64,000 bases of DNA, from positions 124,001-188,000 of the forward strand of contig VLTN01000014.1 in assembly GCA_008330645.1 (NCBI GenBank), read 5' to 3'. Every line of letters begins with the position of its first letter. Within the stretch, counting starts at the first letter, position 1. The translations under genes were made by a program, and so were the position numbers. Origin of the DNA: Cafeteria roenbergensis (taxonomy: Eukaryota; Sar; Bigyra; Bicosoecida; Cafeteriaceae). A model generated the notes under the pieces. It made no database searches. It was not told the DNA's origin and worked only from the letters and a program-made list of their open reading frames with translations. Of the stretch, positions 1 to 8,921 are shown piece after piece.

Positions 1-98
1 ACTCCAGCACCAACATTTCGAGAGAGTGCGCAGCCGCTGCCTTTGGCGAATCGCGCACGGCTCTCCCTGACCGCCACGGGGCACAAGTGGAGCTGGGA

Positions 99-3000
99 AT
101 GCCTCCGAGCGACGCCCTGGCAGACGCTCTCCGGTTCCCTGCCTTGGGCGCCTTCGTCCTTGGCGTGGACCTGTCGAGCGCTCTGGAATTGGCGAGCGCG
201 CGCGGTGCGGACGGACCAGTGACGTGGGGCTCACCTGGGCTGGAAGTTGCGTTGCTGGACGTGACGCAAACTGCTCTCTCCTCCCTTGGCGATCCCGAGT
301 TGCTCCCCGCCGCACGCCAGGCGCCGAACAACGCGCCACTGCAGGGCGTTTCGGGGATGCCGCGCGTCTTTCCAGGTCTGGCTGCGTGTGGGAATGCGTC
401 GCTTGCCGCCGGCCGGACGGCAAGACTGGGAGAGGCCGCCCGTGGCTATCCCGCGGGGATGAATGCCACCGCCGCTCCGCTGCTTCGAAAGTGCGCTTCT
501 GAGGATGGTGGAGAACGCGGCGAGTGCATCCTGGACTCTGTGGAGGGCGGCGCACTGCTCGCCAAACTGAACAGCAAGAGCCGTCTCGAGCTTGCGTTCG
601 GGTCGCAGGCGGACCGGCAGGCTCGCCTAGGGAGCTGGGTGCTTGATGTTGCTGCGACCGAGTCTCAGGAAGCCGCGGAGGCGCTCTGTGGCTTGGCAGG
701 CGAAGCTGTGTTCGTGGGAAGCTCTCGAAAGGCAACCACTCAGCAAGACGCACCTTGGAGCTCGTCCCCCTCGGCATGCCAAGCATTCGCGAGGGCAGCA
801 CAAGACTGCACCACCGCGCTCTCGACCGGGGGAGTGTCGCTGTCGGACCGCGAGGGCTGCATGGCCTCCTACGTCGTGACCGCTGCCGGGCGACAGCTGC
901 TGGCCGTGGCGGTTGCAAATCGCACTTGGCTCGCTGGGGCCTCTGCTGCGAGCACGCACGCCAGCGCCTCCGCGACCCTGGTGATATGGAGTGCCGTCGT
1001 TGTTGCAACGTCTACCGTGGTCGTTTTCAGCATCTTCGTCTGGATCGTCGTGCTGGTCGCGCGGGCGGGCCATCCCGGGAGCCAGGACGACGCCACGCAA
1101 GCGCAGCCAGAGCGGCCGAAGCGCGGCTCGGGGCCGGGCCACACGGCCGCGCCACAGCCTGAGGACGCCACGATTGCTGACCTTGGTGCCCAGGTGGGCG
1201 CCAGAACAGCCCGCATGCGGTTGGCGGTGTCCTACAGCATCCACGATGTCCGGAATGCGGTCACGGCGTCGCAGGGCGTTATGGAAATGCTTCGCGACGA
1301 GGCATCGGCGATGCGCACCGAGCTGCGCAGTGCGATCGAAGTCATTGGCGTCACAGGACTGCTGAAGGACCTCAGGCACAGAGTGGGAGCGCAGCGGCGC
1401 GCAGAGCTGGAGCGGCAGCTCCGCCCTTCCCCGCAGCCCCAGGCGGAGCTCCGCAATGCTGCAGCAGGCTTTGGCCCCAGCATGCAGCACGGGCCGCCTC
1501 CTGGCCCCGGCTCCGGGGACGCGGACGCCGCGCCGACCAGACCGCCCCAGCTGCTCGGGGGCGGGGCGCGGGCGGCCGCTCCGAGCAATCGCGCGCCCAG
1601 GTTGCCCTGGGCTGAAGGTGCGGCCGCTGGCCCTTTCGCTTCTGCGCAGCTCCCTCGGGCGGGTGCCGCGAGGGTGGCTCTGCCATCGCCCTCCTCCGCC
1701 GCCCACAGGCGGGCTGAGAGCCATCCCGCTGGCCGCACTTCTCCCAGCATCGGCGTGGGCGCGTTGGAGCTCCAGGGCCTGCAAGGCAGCCCTTACGCCA
1801 CCCAGGGTCGCTCTCCGGCGCCGTCCCACTCCGTCTGTGACACCCACGCAAGGGGCTCCGCGGCCGGTTCAGGCAGCCTGCTGCCGCCGGCCCGCTGGAT
1901 GTCCTCCGTGGACTCTGACGCTGCGAGCTCCGTCATCCGGGACACTGCCGACCCAACAGCGTCCCCGCTCCGCAGCCCGGCTGCCAGCCGCCGCGACATC
2001 GAGGCTGCATCGCACGCGCCTGCGCCCGCGCCTGCGCCCGCGCCCTCGGGCCCTGCCTCGCGCAAGTCTGGCCCTCGTGACGCGGCCCGCGGCCCCGAGC
2101 GCTCGCCCGCGTCGCGACACCGCCATCGGCCCGCTGCCTCGACGGCCTCGGCGCTCGCTCCGGATACAGTTGGTTCCACCCACACCCGCCTCCCGAGCGG
2201 CGATGCCTTTGCAATCAGCCCCTTTCCGGTACCGGGCTTGTCCCGGACCGGGCGCGCTGCCTCCATCACGGCGGTGGCCGGGGCCGATTTTGCGTCCGGC
2301 AGAGCCGCAGCGGATAGCCCACACGGGCAGGCGGCTGCCCACTTCGTTCCGGAAGGCAGGGCTGCAGGCTCCGCGGAGTGCTCGGCCTCCGACCCGCTGA
2401 GCAAATCAGACCCGACTGGCGAGCCGGGGGCTTCCTCTGCGCAAGGGTGGGCACCGGGGACAGCGGCGTCGTCTGTCGCGACGCCGTGGTCGGCGCCCGC
2501 ACCAGCGCCTGGAGCCAGGGGAGCAAATGCCGCTGGCTCCACGGCGGGCGTGAGCGGCAGCGGGGCCAACTTCAGGCCGTCCAGCTGGCTGCCTGACACA
2601 AGCAGCGGCGGGCCGCGGGTGCAGGTGCCCCGGGAGATCAGGCCGGGCTGGGGCCGGGGAGACGCCTCCCCGGCGGCGCGTTGGACTGCCCATCACGGCG
2701 GCAGGAGTGCTCCTGCGGCAGCGGGCGCCGCCAGAGGCATGCGCTACGCACGAGCCACCATGGTAGGAGCGGCAGCAGCGGGCGAATTCTGCGACGAAGA
2801 CGATGCTGACGACGAGGAGGCGAGCGGGGTCGATGCCACTGCCGCCATGCAAGCCGGAATCGCCCGTCCCGGGGTGTTCGGGGGTCCCGCCCTCGCAGCC
2901 ACCCTCGCCGAGCCGCACCGCGGCGTGCCCAGCGGCAGTGCCGCGGGGGCGCCCGTTGCCGGAACATCCGCCTCGGCAACCGCTGCTCCCGCGCCGGCGC

Positions 3001-6000
3001 CCGCTTACGTCGGCAGCCAAGCGCTGAAGCAGCGGCAGAGCTCGTGCGAGAGCGAGACGGACGTCGACGACGACTCGCCCGGTGTCTCCACCACACTTCG
3101 ACTCCACTTCCCTGTCCTGGCAGAGCTCATTCAGGCCATTCAGGACCGGAGAGTCGCCGAGGTGCTGAGGGCCAGCGCGCCACGCGCGGCCCAGGACCTG
3201 ACCAGCGCGTGCACGCCGCTGTCGGCTGACGACCACTGCCCCCCGGCAGCGGCCACAGCCGCAGGGAGCGCCTCAGCGGCGGCCGGGGCTCGGTGGAGTC
3301 GCTCGCCGACGGCGGCCCCGCCCGTGAGCCGCGGTTTGGGATCCAGCTGGAAGGTCGCCACCGCACTCCGCACCGCCCTGGGGCTCAAGCACGCGCCCGG
3401 CGCAGCGGTTGACGCGCCGCTGGCAGAGATTTTTGACTCCGCGGCCGCGTGGGACTCGCTGCTCCGGCGCCAGCTCCGCGGCTTTTTTGTGCTGCAACGC
3501 TATTTCCAGCGCATCGATGAGAGCAGCACCGCGCTTCTCAACCTCGCCAAGGCCGAGACCGCCATCAACGACTACAAGCCCGTTGAGATCGACTCGCAGT
3601 CGTTTTTCCATTGCTTGATTCGGGACGTCCGGCAGTCCATCGGACGCAAGCTGCGTGTGAAGGGCACCCTGGCGGCAAACGTCCCGGCCAAGCTGCAGCG
3701 GCTGGTTGTGTCGCTGATCGACACGATCGCGGACAACGCTGTGTCCAACGCCCGCAAGTACTGCAGGTCTGGCACCATCCGCATCACGCTCTCCTACGAG
3801 CCGACCCCCCTCGGCGACCTGAAGCTCTGCCGCTCGTTCAACTCGGCCAGGGAGCGCTTGGCGGCGAATGCGGCGTGCCCGCCCATCGGGAGGCCGCTGC
3901 CCGAGCCGGTTGTGCAAGCGGGGCCATCGCCGCTGCTCCCCGCGGCTCGCAGGCGTGGGGGCAACGCGCCGTCGTCGACGCAGCAGCAGCAGCGGCGGCG
4001 GCGGCGGCGTGAGGACGAGCGCTGCAGCCCTTCGCCCAGCGCCGACGCTGCAGCTTCGAGCGCCTCCGCGCTCGCCGCCGCCGACGCCGCTGGGGTCGGG
4101 GTCGGGGCGTCCGACCAGGCTGGCTTGCACGGACCCTCGGCCGCAAGCACTGAGGCCGATGAGCCAAGCGCCGGCGGCCGGGCTCGCGCGGGCTGGCCTG
4201 GCGGGGCCGGGGGCTGGATCCACCGCGGCGTGAGCGGCGGGGGCACGAGGGCCGCGCAAGTTGGCGTCGTCGATCCTGACTTGCAGGCCAAGCCGTTGCT
4301 CGCTGGGTCGCTGCAACAACATCGGGCTCTGCCGGGAGCAGACAGCGTACGCTGCGGCCCCGCGGGGGCGGCAGCGCAGCCCCGGCCTCTTGCAGGCGTT
4401 GCCTTTGACGCGGGCAGCTTGCGGCATCCGCCCCCGAGTCGTGTGGTGGGCAGAGCCACACAGGCGCAGGACGCCGGGAACGCCTCCGCGGGCGCGGTGC
4501 CGACGACGCCAGGCTCGGAGTCCGACATTGTGGCTCGGGACTCGGGGCTGGAAGCGGTCACAGGGAGGGAGGTCCGGCTTGACTCGTCTCCCGGGCTGCG
4601 CGTGCAACCCAGCGGCGCCAGCGCGAGCGTCGGCGGTGAAAGCAGCCCGATGACGTCATCAGCCGGCTTCGCGACGTCCAACGGTGGTCGCTCCCTGCCC
4701 ACCGCGGGCGGGCTCACAGCGTCGGGGCTCGCGCAAGCCCGCGGGCACAGCGGGACGACCAGTGCGCCGCTCGCGACCAACGGCGCGGCGCATGGTCAGG
4801 CACCCATCAAGGTCGCGTCAACCGGCGGTCGCCAGCTGTCCGCGTCGCAAGCCCTCCCACTGCACAGCTCGCTGCAGGCCTCCGCGCCCGCGCATCGGAC
4901 CGGGCTGTCGGTTCCGGGCTCCAGCGCGCAGCGCTTAGCCCGAGCCAGCTCGCAGGAGGCACGTGCGTCGGCGGCTCCAGCTGCGTCCGCCGCAAGTGCT
5001 GCGGCGGCCCCCGACGAGCGTGCCCTGCCAGCCTCGCCAGGCCCGCCCGATGCGGCTTGGCTCGACCCGCTGCATTCGCTTGTGCTTCGCGTGATCGACG
5101 AAGGCGACGGGCTGGGGGGGCTGACCGAGGAGACGCTATTTCAAGACTTTGTAATGGCGGAGAACGTGGCCAAGAAGAGCACCACCGCGGGCCGCGACCC
5201 TTCCGCGGACCCTTCTGGGGCGAGCTCCCACGTGCCCAGCAAGCCGCTGCGCAGGATTCGCGGCACCGGGGTGGGCCTTTCCGCGACGGCGGAGGCGGCG
5301 CGTGCGCTCGGCGGCATCGTCCACCTGACGGACAACAGCGAAACCCACCCGGGCACGCGCGGCTCAACGCTCACTCTGATCCTGCCGGCCGTAGCGGCGA
5401 GAGGCGCCTTGAGCGTGGACCAGCTGAGCACAGGCGCGCCGTCCACGGGCGCTGGGAGCAGGGCTGCCGACGACAGCTCGCTCGCATCCACGGCGGACAG
5501 CGACGCCGATGCCGCCTCTGACATCGACCATGACCGCAGCCAGCACCGGATCGGCCACCTGCGCGGCCGCAGCCGCAGCCGCAGCCGCAGCCGCAGCGCG
5601 GACATGGACAGACAGCGCGCGTGGCAGCCAGCGGCACGCTCGGGGCCCGGCGCAGGCCCCCTGGAAGTGCAGGGGCCAGCAGCTGCCGCTGCGCCGCTCC
5701 AGCGGTCCGGCAAGTGGGGATTACAACCACGGGCATTGCCTGCGGAGGGCGTGTGGGCGTCGCGGCGGCGGCCTTCGTCGGGCAAACCCGTGGATTTGAC
5801 AGGGCGCTCCCAGCCCGGCAGCGTGGCAAGGTCATCTGACGGTCAAGATGGGGAACCGATAGACCAGGGACCCGCGCACCGACCCAGGGGGCCCTCCCCC
5901 CAACGCGCCGCTAGGGCCACGCTGGCGTGGCCGGACCCAGCCGGCGAACCCGGGCCGACGTCAGCGGCCCCGGCAGCGGCGGCAGCGGCGCCGCTGCGTC

Positions 6001-8483
6001 AGCCCGACGCCCCCAGCGACCCCGCCCATGCGTCATACCCGGACGAGCAGCTGACGGGACCGGCAGCCGCTGTCGCAGGCGCCATGGCTGGCGGCGCTCT
6101 CACCCCTGTGCAGTCCTCTGGCACCTCCCGCCAGTCACCGTTCAGCCAGGCTGGCTCTGCTGTCAACACGGAAGGCTCGGGTGATGGGGTCTTTGAAATC
6201 GGAAGGAGCGACGCAGACTTGTCAGGGCCAATGGCAGGATCGAGGCTTGCCGGCGCAGCTGGCGCCTCTCAGGACCCGCCCAGGCACTCCAGGCTGCGGC
6301 CAAGCCCAGCTGCGCGGTCAGCCGGCTGCGCCTACACACCGGATGCGCAGCCGGCGCCGCCAAGTGCCAGCATGGGCTCCGGGCTGCTGTCGTCCTCCTT
6401 GTCCTCCCACCAGATGTCATCAGCCCGACTCACGGCGGGCAGCCACGATTATGCCGAGTCGCGTCTCGACGACATAACCGAGGTGAATTCGGCATCACGG
6501 GCTCATCAGCCGGCGGCCGCGCCCGGATCCCAGCCGGCTGCCAGCGACGACGCGGTCGGTGGATGTGGGGTCAGGGGCCCGGGTTCGACCGGCAAGCGCT
6601 CTGCATTGTCCATGCGTGAGGTTTCCAACGGACAGGGCCTCGCTCCCCGCGAAACCGGCTCTAGCGACATGGTCGACGTGACATCGGATCACATGGAGTC
6701 AACCGCGCGGAGCGGGCGCGACGCCCTCGCCGCAGACGTCACCTCCGAATCGGCAAGCCCCTCTCACGGAGCACCCGCCTCTCCCGGAGCAGGACATTCT
6801 CCCGTGCGCGCTCGCCCGGGAGCGTCGGAGGGGGATGAGCAGGTCGCCGGGTCGCCGTCGCCGTCGCGTCCCACGAGCTCCGCGAGCGCTGCCCAGGTGC
6901 TTGCTGACACGGGCCCCGCCGGGGGCAGCAGCGACGCGTTGGCTGAGGCAGACCCGGATGTTGCCAGCAGCGAGCTGGCCTCCCAACACCTCACGACGCA
7001 CACGGCGCCGCCCCGGCCAGCGCGGCCGGGGCTCGCCCCCGCAGCGACCCTCCACGGCGCCCCCCAGAGCCCGACGGGGCAAAGCACCACCGCGCTGGCA
7101 GACGCGTCGTTCGGGTCCCCAGCCGCGTCAGCTGACAGCATGGGCTCGCGCCGCCCGCGCCGGGTCGCAAGCGACGGGCTGGGCCATGGCCAGGCGGGGT
7201 CGGGCTCGGGCGTGATGTGGTCTGCAGCGCCCAACAGCCGAGGCGGCGACGTGTCCGTTGCCAGCGGCAGCAGGGGAACCGTCAGGACTCCGCTTGGGCT
7301 GGTGCGGAGCCTCCCTACCGTGCACTCCGCTCGCGAAGACAGGAGCGCGCACGCAGAGGCCCGGGCAGCCGACCCATCTGCCGGCAGCGCGGAGCCGAGC
7401 GAGCAGGGTTCGTATTTCGCGGGCCACAGCATCGCTCCATCGTCGGACCTGGGCAGCCACGGGTGCGGTGCCGACGTGGGCGAGTTTCCGGCAAAGGCCG
7501 GCGGCGGCCGCAGCGGCCCGCTCACTGGGCCCCCGGCTACGACAGGGCCGACGGCCCACCGCCCCCTCAAAGCTGGCACCAGGTCACCGCTTCGCGCTTC
7601 CCGCAGCGACGCGGATGTCCTGCACGCAGCTGGCGCTTCGCTCGACGGAGGCCACCGGGCGGAGGCTAGCGCGATGCTGCTGCCGTCGCGTGAGGGTGGC
7701 GCCGCGCCGGACAGCCCTGATAGGCGCTCGCTTCGTCCTGTGGACGACGGACTTCGCGGGATCGGCCCCTCGGTGCGTTCGAGCAGCGTCGGGACGGCAG
7801 TGCGGCGCGCGGCCCGGCAGCCCATTGCAGGCGTGGCGTTGGCGTCCGATGGCGGCAGCTCTGCCGGGGGCCCGCCGCCCCGCGCGGGTTCGTCCCATCC
7901 CTCTGGTTTGGCGAGGAGCGGGCCTCTGGAGGAGCACCCCGGCGCCGGGCCCGCAACGATGCCTGGCGAGCCCAAAGCCGCCGATGGGAGCGGCTTCGCG
8001 GACGCGGGCGGATCGGCGTCGCCCTCGCGCAGACGGCACCGACGGCAGCCGTCCGATCAGTCCGCGGCAGAGGCGAGGCTGCGGCAGGCAAAGCGGGAGA
8101 GGAAGCGGGCCCAACCCAAGGGCCCGTGGGTGCTGGTGGTGGACGACGAGGCGGCTGTGAGGGGAATGATTGCCTCCTCACTGCGGCGCAGCGGGCTTCT
8201 GCCCGTCGAAGCGGCAAGCCTCGACGAGGCGCTGCGAGCGGTCTCGAACCCCAGCGCGGTCCCGGAGGCCGCGGTGATCGACTGGGACCTAGGCGGTGGC
8301 GTCAAGGGCAATATGGTCCTGGCGCGTCTGCGAGAAGCAGGTTGGGCGCGGCCAGCTGTGCTCTGCTCTGGCCAGGCGCTAAGCCCAGAAGAGCAGGCCG
8401 GCTTCGGCTTTGCGGACATGGTGGTCAAGGGCACGCCGGCGATTGGCTCGGTGCTCGGCACTGCGTTGGAGCGTCTGCTCTAG
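99..8483 (+). CDS. Giant membrane-anchored hybrid histidine kinase with C-terminal receiver domain
   Basis: Two-component phosphorelay protein of 2794 residues from the first ATG. The frame is open back to base 3, so the true start may lie outside the window. A probable extracellular sensor (residues 1-295) precedes one membrane helix (about 296-320). The H box reads HDVRN with His382. A likely second DHp helix sits near 1140, the N box DNAVSNARK at 1212-1220, the G1 box DEGDG at 1667-1671 and the G2 box GTGVGLS from 1722. The receiver occupies about 2676-2794, with acidic Asp2682/2683, phospho-acceptor Asp2728 and conserved Lys2777. Long Ala/Pro/Ser/Gly-rich segments separate these blocks, including one inside the ATPase fold, and a short Arg-Ser repeat is coded near 5566-5600. 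The kinase/receiver assignment is firm. The input signal is unknown. Some low-complexity inserts could be in-frame introns, since stops are rare here. Confidence 0.85.
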   Translation: MPPSDALADALRFPALGAFVLGVDLSSALELASARGADGPVTWGSPGLEVALLDVTQTALSSLGDPELLPAARQAPNNAPLQGVSGMPRVFPGLAACGNASLAAGRTARLGEAARGYPAGMNATAAPLLRKCASEDGGERGECILDSVEGGALLAKLNSKSRLELAFGSQADRQARLGSWVLDVAATESQEAAEALCGLAGEAVFVGSSRKATTQQDAPWSSSPSACQAFARAAQDCTTALSTGGVSLSDREGCMASYVVTAAGRQLLAVAVANRTWLAGASAASTHASASATLVIWSAVVVATSTVVVFSIFVWIVVLVARAGHPGSQDDATQAQPERPKRGSGPGHTAAPQPEDATIADLGAQVGARTARMRLAVSYSIHDVRNAVTASQGVMEMLRDEASAMRTELRSAIEVIGVTGLLKDLRHRVGAQRRAELERQLRPSPQPQAELRNAAAGFGPSMQHGPPPGPGSGDADAAPTRPPQLLGGGARAAAPSNRAPRLPWAEGAAAGPFASAQLPRAGAARVALPSPSSAAHRRAESHPAGRTSPSIGVGALELQGLQGSPYATQGRSPAPSHSVCDTHARGSAAGSGSLLPPARWMSSVDSDAASSVIRDTADPTASPLRSPAASRRDIEAASHAPAPAPAPAPSGPASRKSGPRDAARGPERSPASRHRHRPAASTASALAPDTVGSTHTRLPSGDAFAISPFPVPGLSRTGRAASITAVAGADFASGRAAADSPHGQAAAHFVPEGRAAGSAECSASDPLSKSDPTGEPGASSAQGWAPGTAASSVATPWSAPAPAPGARGANAAGSTAGVSGSGANFRPSSWLPDTSSGGPRVQVPREIRPGWGRGDASPAARWTAHHGGRSAPAAAGAARGMRYARATMVGAAAAGEFCDEDDADDEEASGVDATAAMQAGIARPGVFGGPALAATLAEPHRGVPSGSAAGAPVAGTSASATAAPAPAPAYVGSQALKQRQSSCESETDVDDDSPGVSTTLRLHFPVLAELIQAIQDRRVAEVLRASAPRAAQDLTSACTPLSADDHCPPAAATAAGSASAAAGARWSRSPTAAPPVSRGLGSSWKVATALRTALGLKHAPGAAVDAPLAEIFDSAAAWDSLLRRQLRGFFVLQRYFQRIDESSTALLNLAKAETAINDYKPVEIDSQSFFHCLIRDVRQSIGRKLRVKGTLAANVPAKLQRLVVSLIDTIADNAVSNARKYCRSGTIRITLSYEPTPLGDLKLCRSFNSARERLAANAACPPIGRPLPEPVVQAGPSPLLPAARRRGGNAPSSTQQQQRRRRRREDERCSPSPSADAAASSASALAAADAAGVGVGASDQAGLHGPSAASTEADEPSAGGRARAGWPGGAGGWIHRGVSGGGTRAAQVGVVDPDLQAKPLLAGSLQQHRALPGADSVRCGPAGAAAQPRPLAGVAFDAGSLRHPPPSRVVGRATQAQDAGNASAGAVPTTPGSESDIVARDSGLEAVTGREVRLDSSPGLRVQPSGASASVGGESSPMTSSAGFATSNGGRSLPTAGGLTASGLAQARGHSGTTSAPLATNGAAHGQAPIKVASTGGRQLSASQALPLHSSLQASAPAHRTGLSVPGSSAQRLARASSQEARASAAPAASAASAAAAPDERALPASPGPPDAAWLDPLHSLVLRVIDEGDGLGGLTEETLFQDFVMAENVAKKSTTAGRDPSADPSGASSHVPSKPLRRIRGTGVGLSATAEAARALGGIVHLTDNSETHPGTRGSTLTLILPAVAARGALSVDQLSTGAPSTGAGSRAADDSSLASTADSDADAASDIDHDRSQHRIGHLRGRSRSRSRSRSADMDRQRAWQPAARSGPGAGPLEVQGPAAAAAPLQRSGKWGLQPRALPAEGVWASRRRPSSGKPVDLTGRSQPGSVARSSDGQDGEPIDQGPAHRPRGPSPQRAARATLAWPDPAGEPGPTSAAPAAAAAAPLRQPDAPSDPAHASYPDEQLTGPAAAVAGAMAGGALTPVQSSGTSRQSPFSQAGSAVNTEGSGDGVFEIGRSDADLSGPMAGSRLAGAAGASQDPPRHSRLRPSPAARSAGCAYTPDAQPAPPSASMGSGLLSSSLSSHQMSSARLTAGSHDYAESRLDDITEVNSASRAHQPAAAPGSQPAASDDAVGGCGVRGPGSTGKRSALSMREVSNGQGLAPRETGSSDMVDVTSDHMESTARSGRDALAADVTSESASPSHGAPASPGAGHSPVRARPGASEGDEQVAGSPSPSRPTSSASAAQVLADTGPAGGSSDALAEADPDVASSELASQHLTTHTAPPRPARPGLAPAATLHGAPQSPTGQSTTALADASFGSPAASADSMGSRRPRRVASDGLGHGQAGSGSGVMWSAAPNSRGGDVSVASGSRGTVRTPLGLVRSLPTVHSAREDRSAHAEARAADPSAGSAEPSEQGSYFAGHSIAPSSDLGSHGCGADVGEFPAKAGGGRSGPLTGPPATTGPTAHRPLKAGTRSPLRASRSDADVLHAAGASLDGGHRAEASAMLLPSREGGAAPDSPDRRSLRPVDDGLRGIGPSVRSSSVGTAVRRAARQPIAGVALASDGGSSAGGPPPRAGSSHPSGLARSGPLEEHPGAGPATMPGEPKAADGSGFADAGGSASPSRRRHRRQPSDQSAAEARLRQAKRERKRAQPKGPWVLVVDDEAAVRGMIASSLRRSGLLPVEAASLDEALRAVSNPSAVPEAAVIDWDLGGGVKGNMVLARLREAGWARPAVLCSGQALSPEEQAGFGFADMVVKGTPAIGSVLGTALERLL

Positions 8484-8921
8484 CCCTCGTGACGAGCAGG
8501 CTGGGCTGGCAGCCTTGCCGTCGGGTGGGGTGGTGTCGCGGGGGCAGGCAGGGCCCCTGGGCGGCGCCAGGCCGATTAAGTGAGGCCTGGGCGCGTTTCC
8601 CTGACTGCAGCGATACTGGCCACTCCGCGGGCCGGAACAGGAACAGCGATTCTGCTGCAGCGCAATGCATGTCTGTGATTCTGGTTGGAAACGAGGCTGA
8701 CGGGCTCCAAGCGAGCCAGGGCAGGCACTAGCGAGAAGTGCGTTGCTCCGGATTGGGGACGTGGTTTGCTTGGGGTGACGGTGAATGAGAGCGCGGCAAG
8801 CGCAGCAGAGCGAAAACGCACAGAGTTCGAGCGAGAGTCTCCTCAAGCAACGCAAAACCACACGCCCGCACGCGGGAGCAACGCACGGCCACGGCTGCCC
8901 TGCGCGACCGTGGCAGTGCGC
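8484..8921. other. Convergent intergenic spacer
   Basis: This 438 bp gap lies between the 3' ends of the sensor kinase and CUL3. It must hold both 3' UTRs and polyadenylation signals. I see no conserved open frame, RNA gene or repeat in it. Confidence 0.6.

Noticed and set aside
627-1847. Long antisense frames over the sensor kinase, MYB and YqgF genes
   Set aside because: They are products of high GC. They lack motifs, carry Arg/Pro/Ala bias and overlap genes with clear domain signatures on the other strand.
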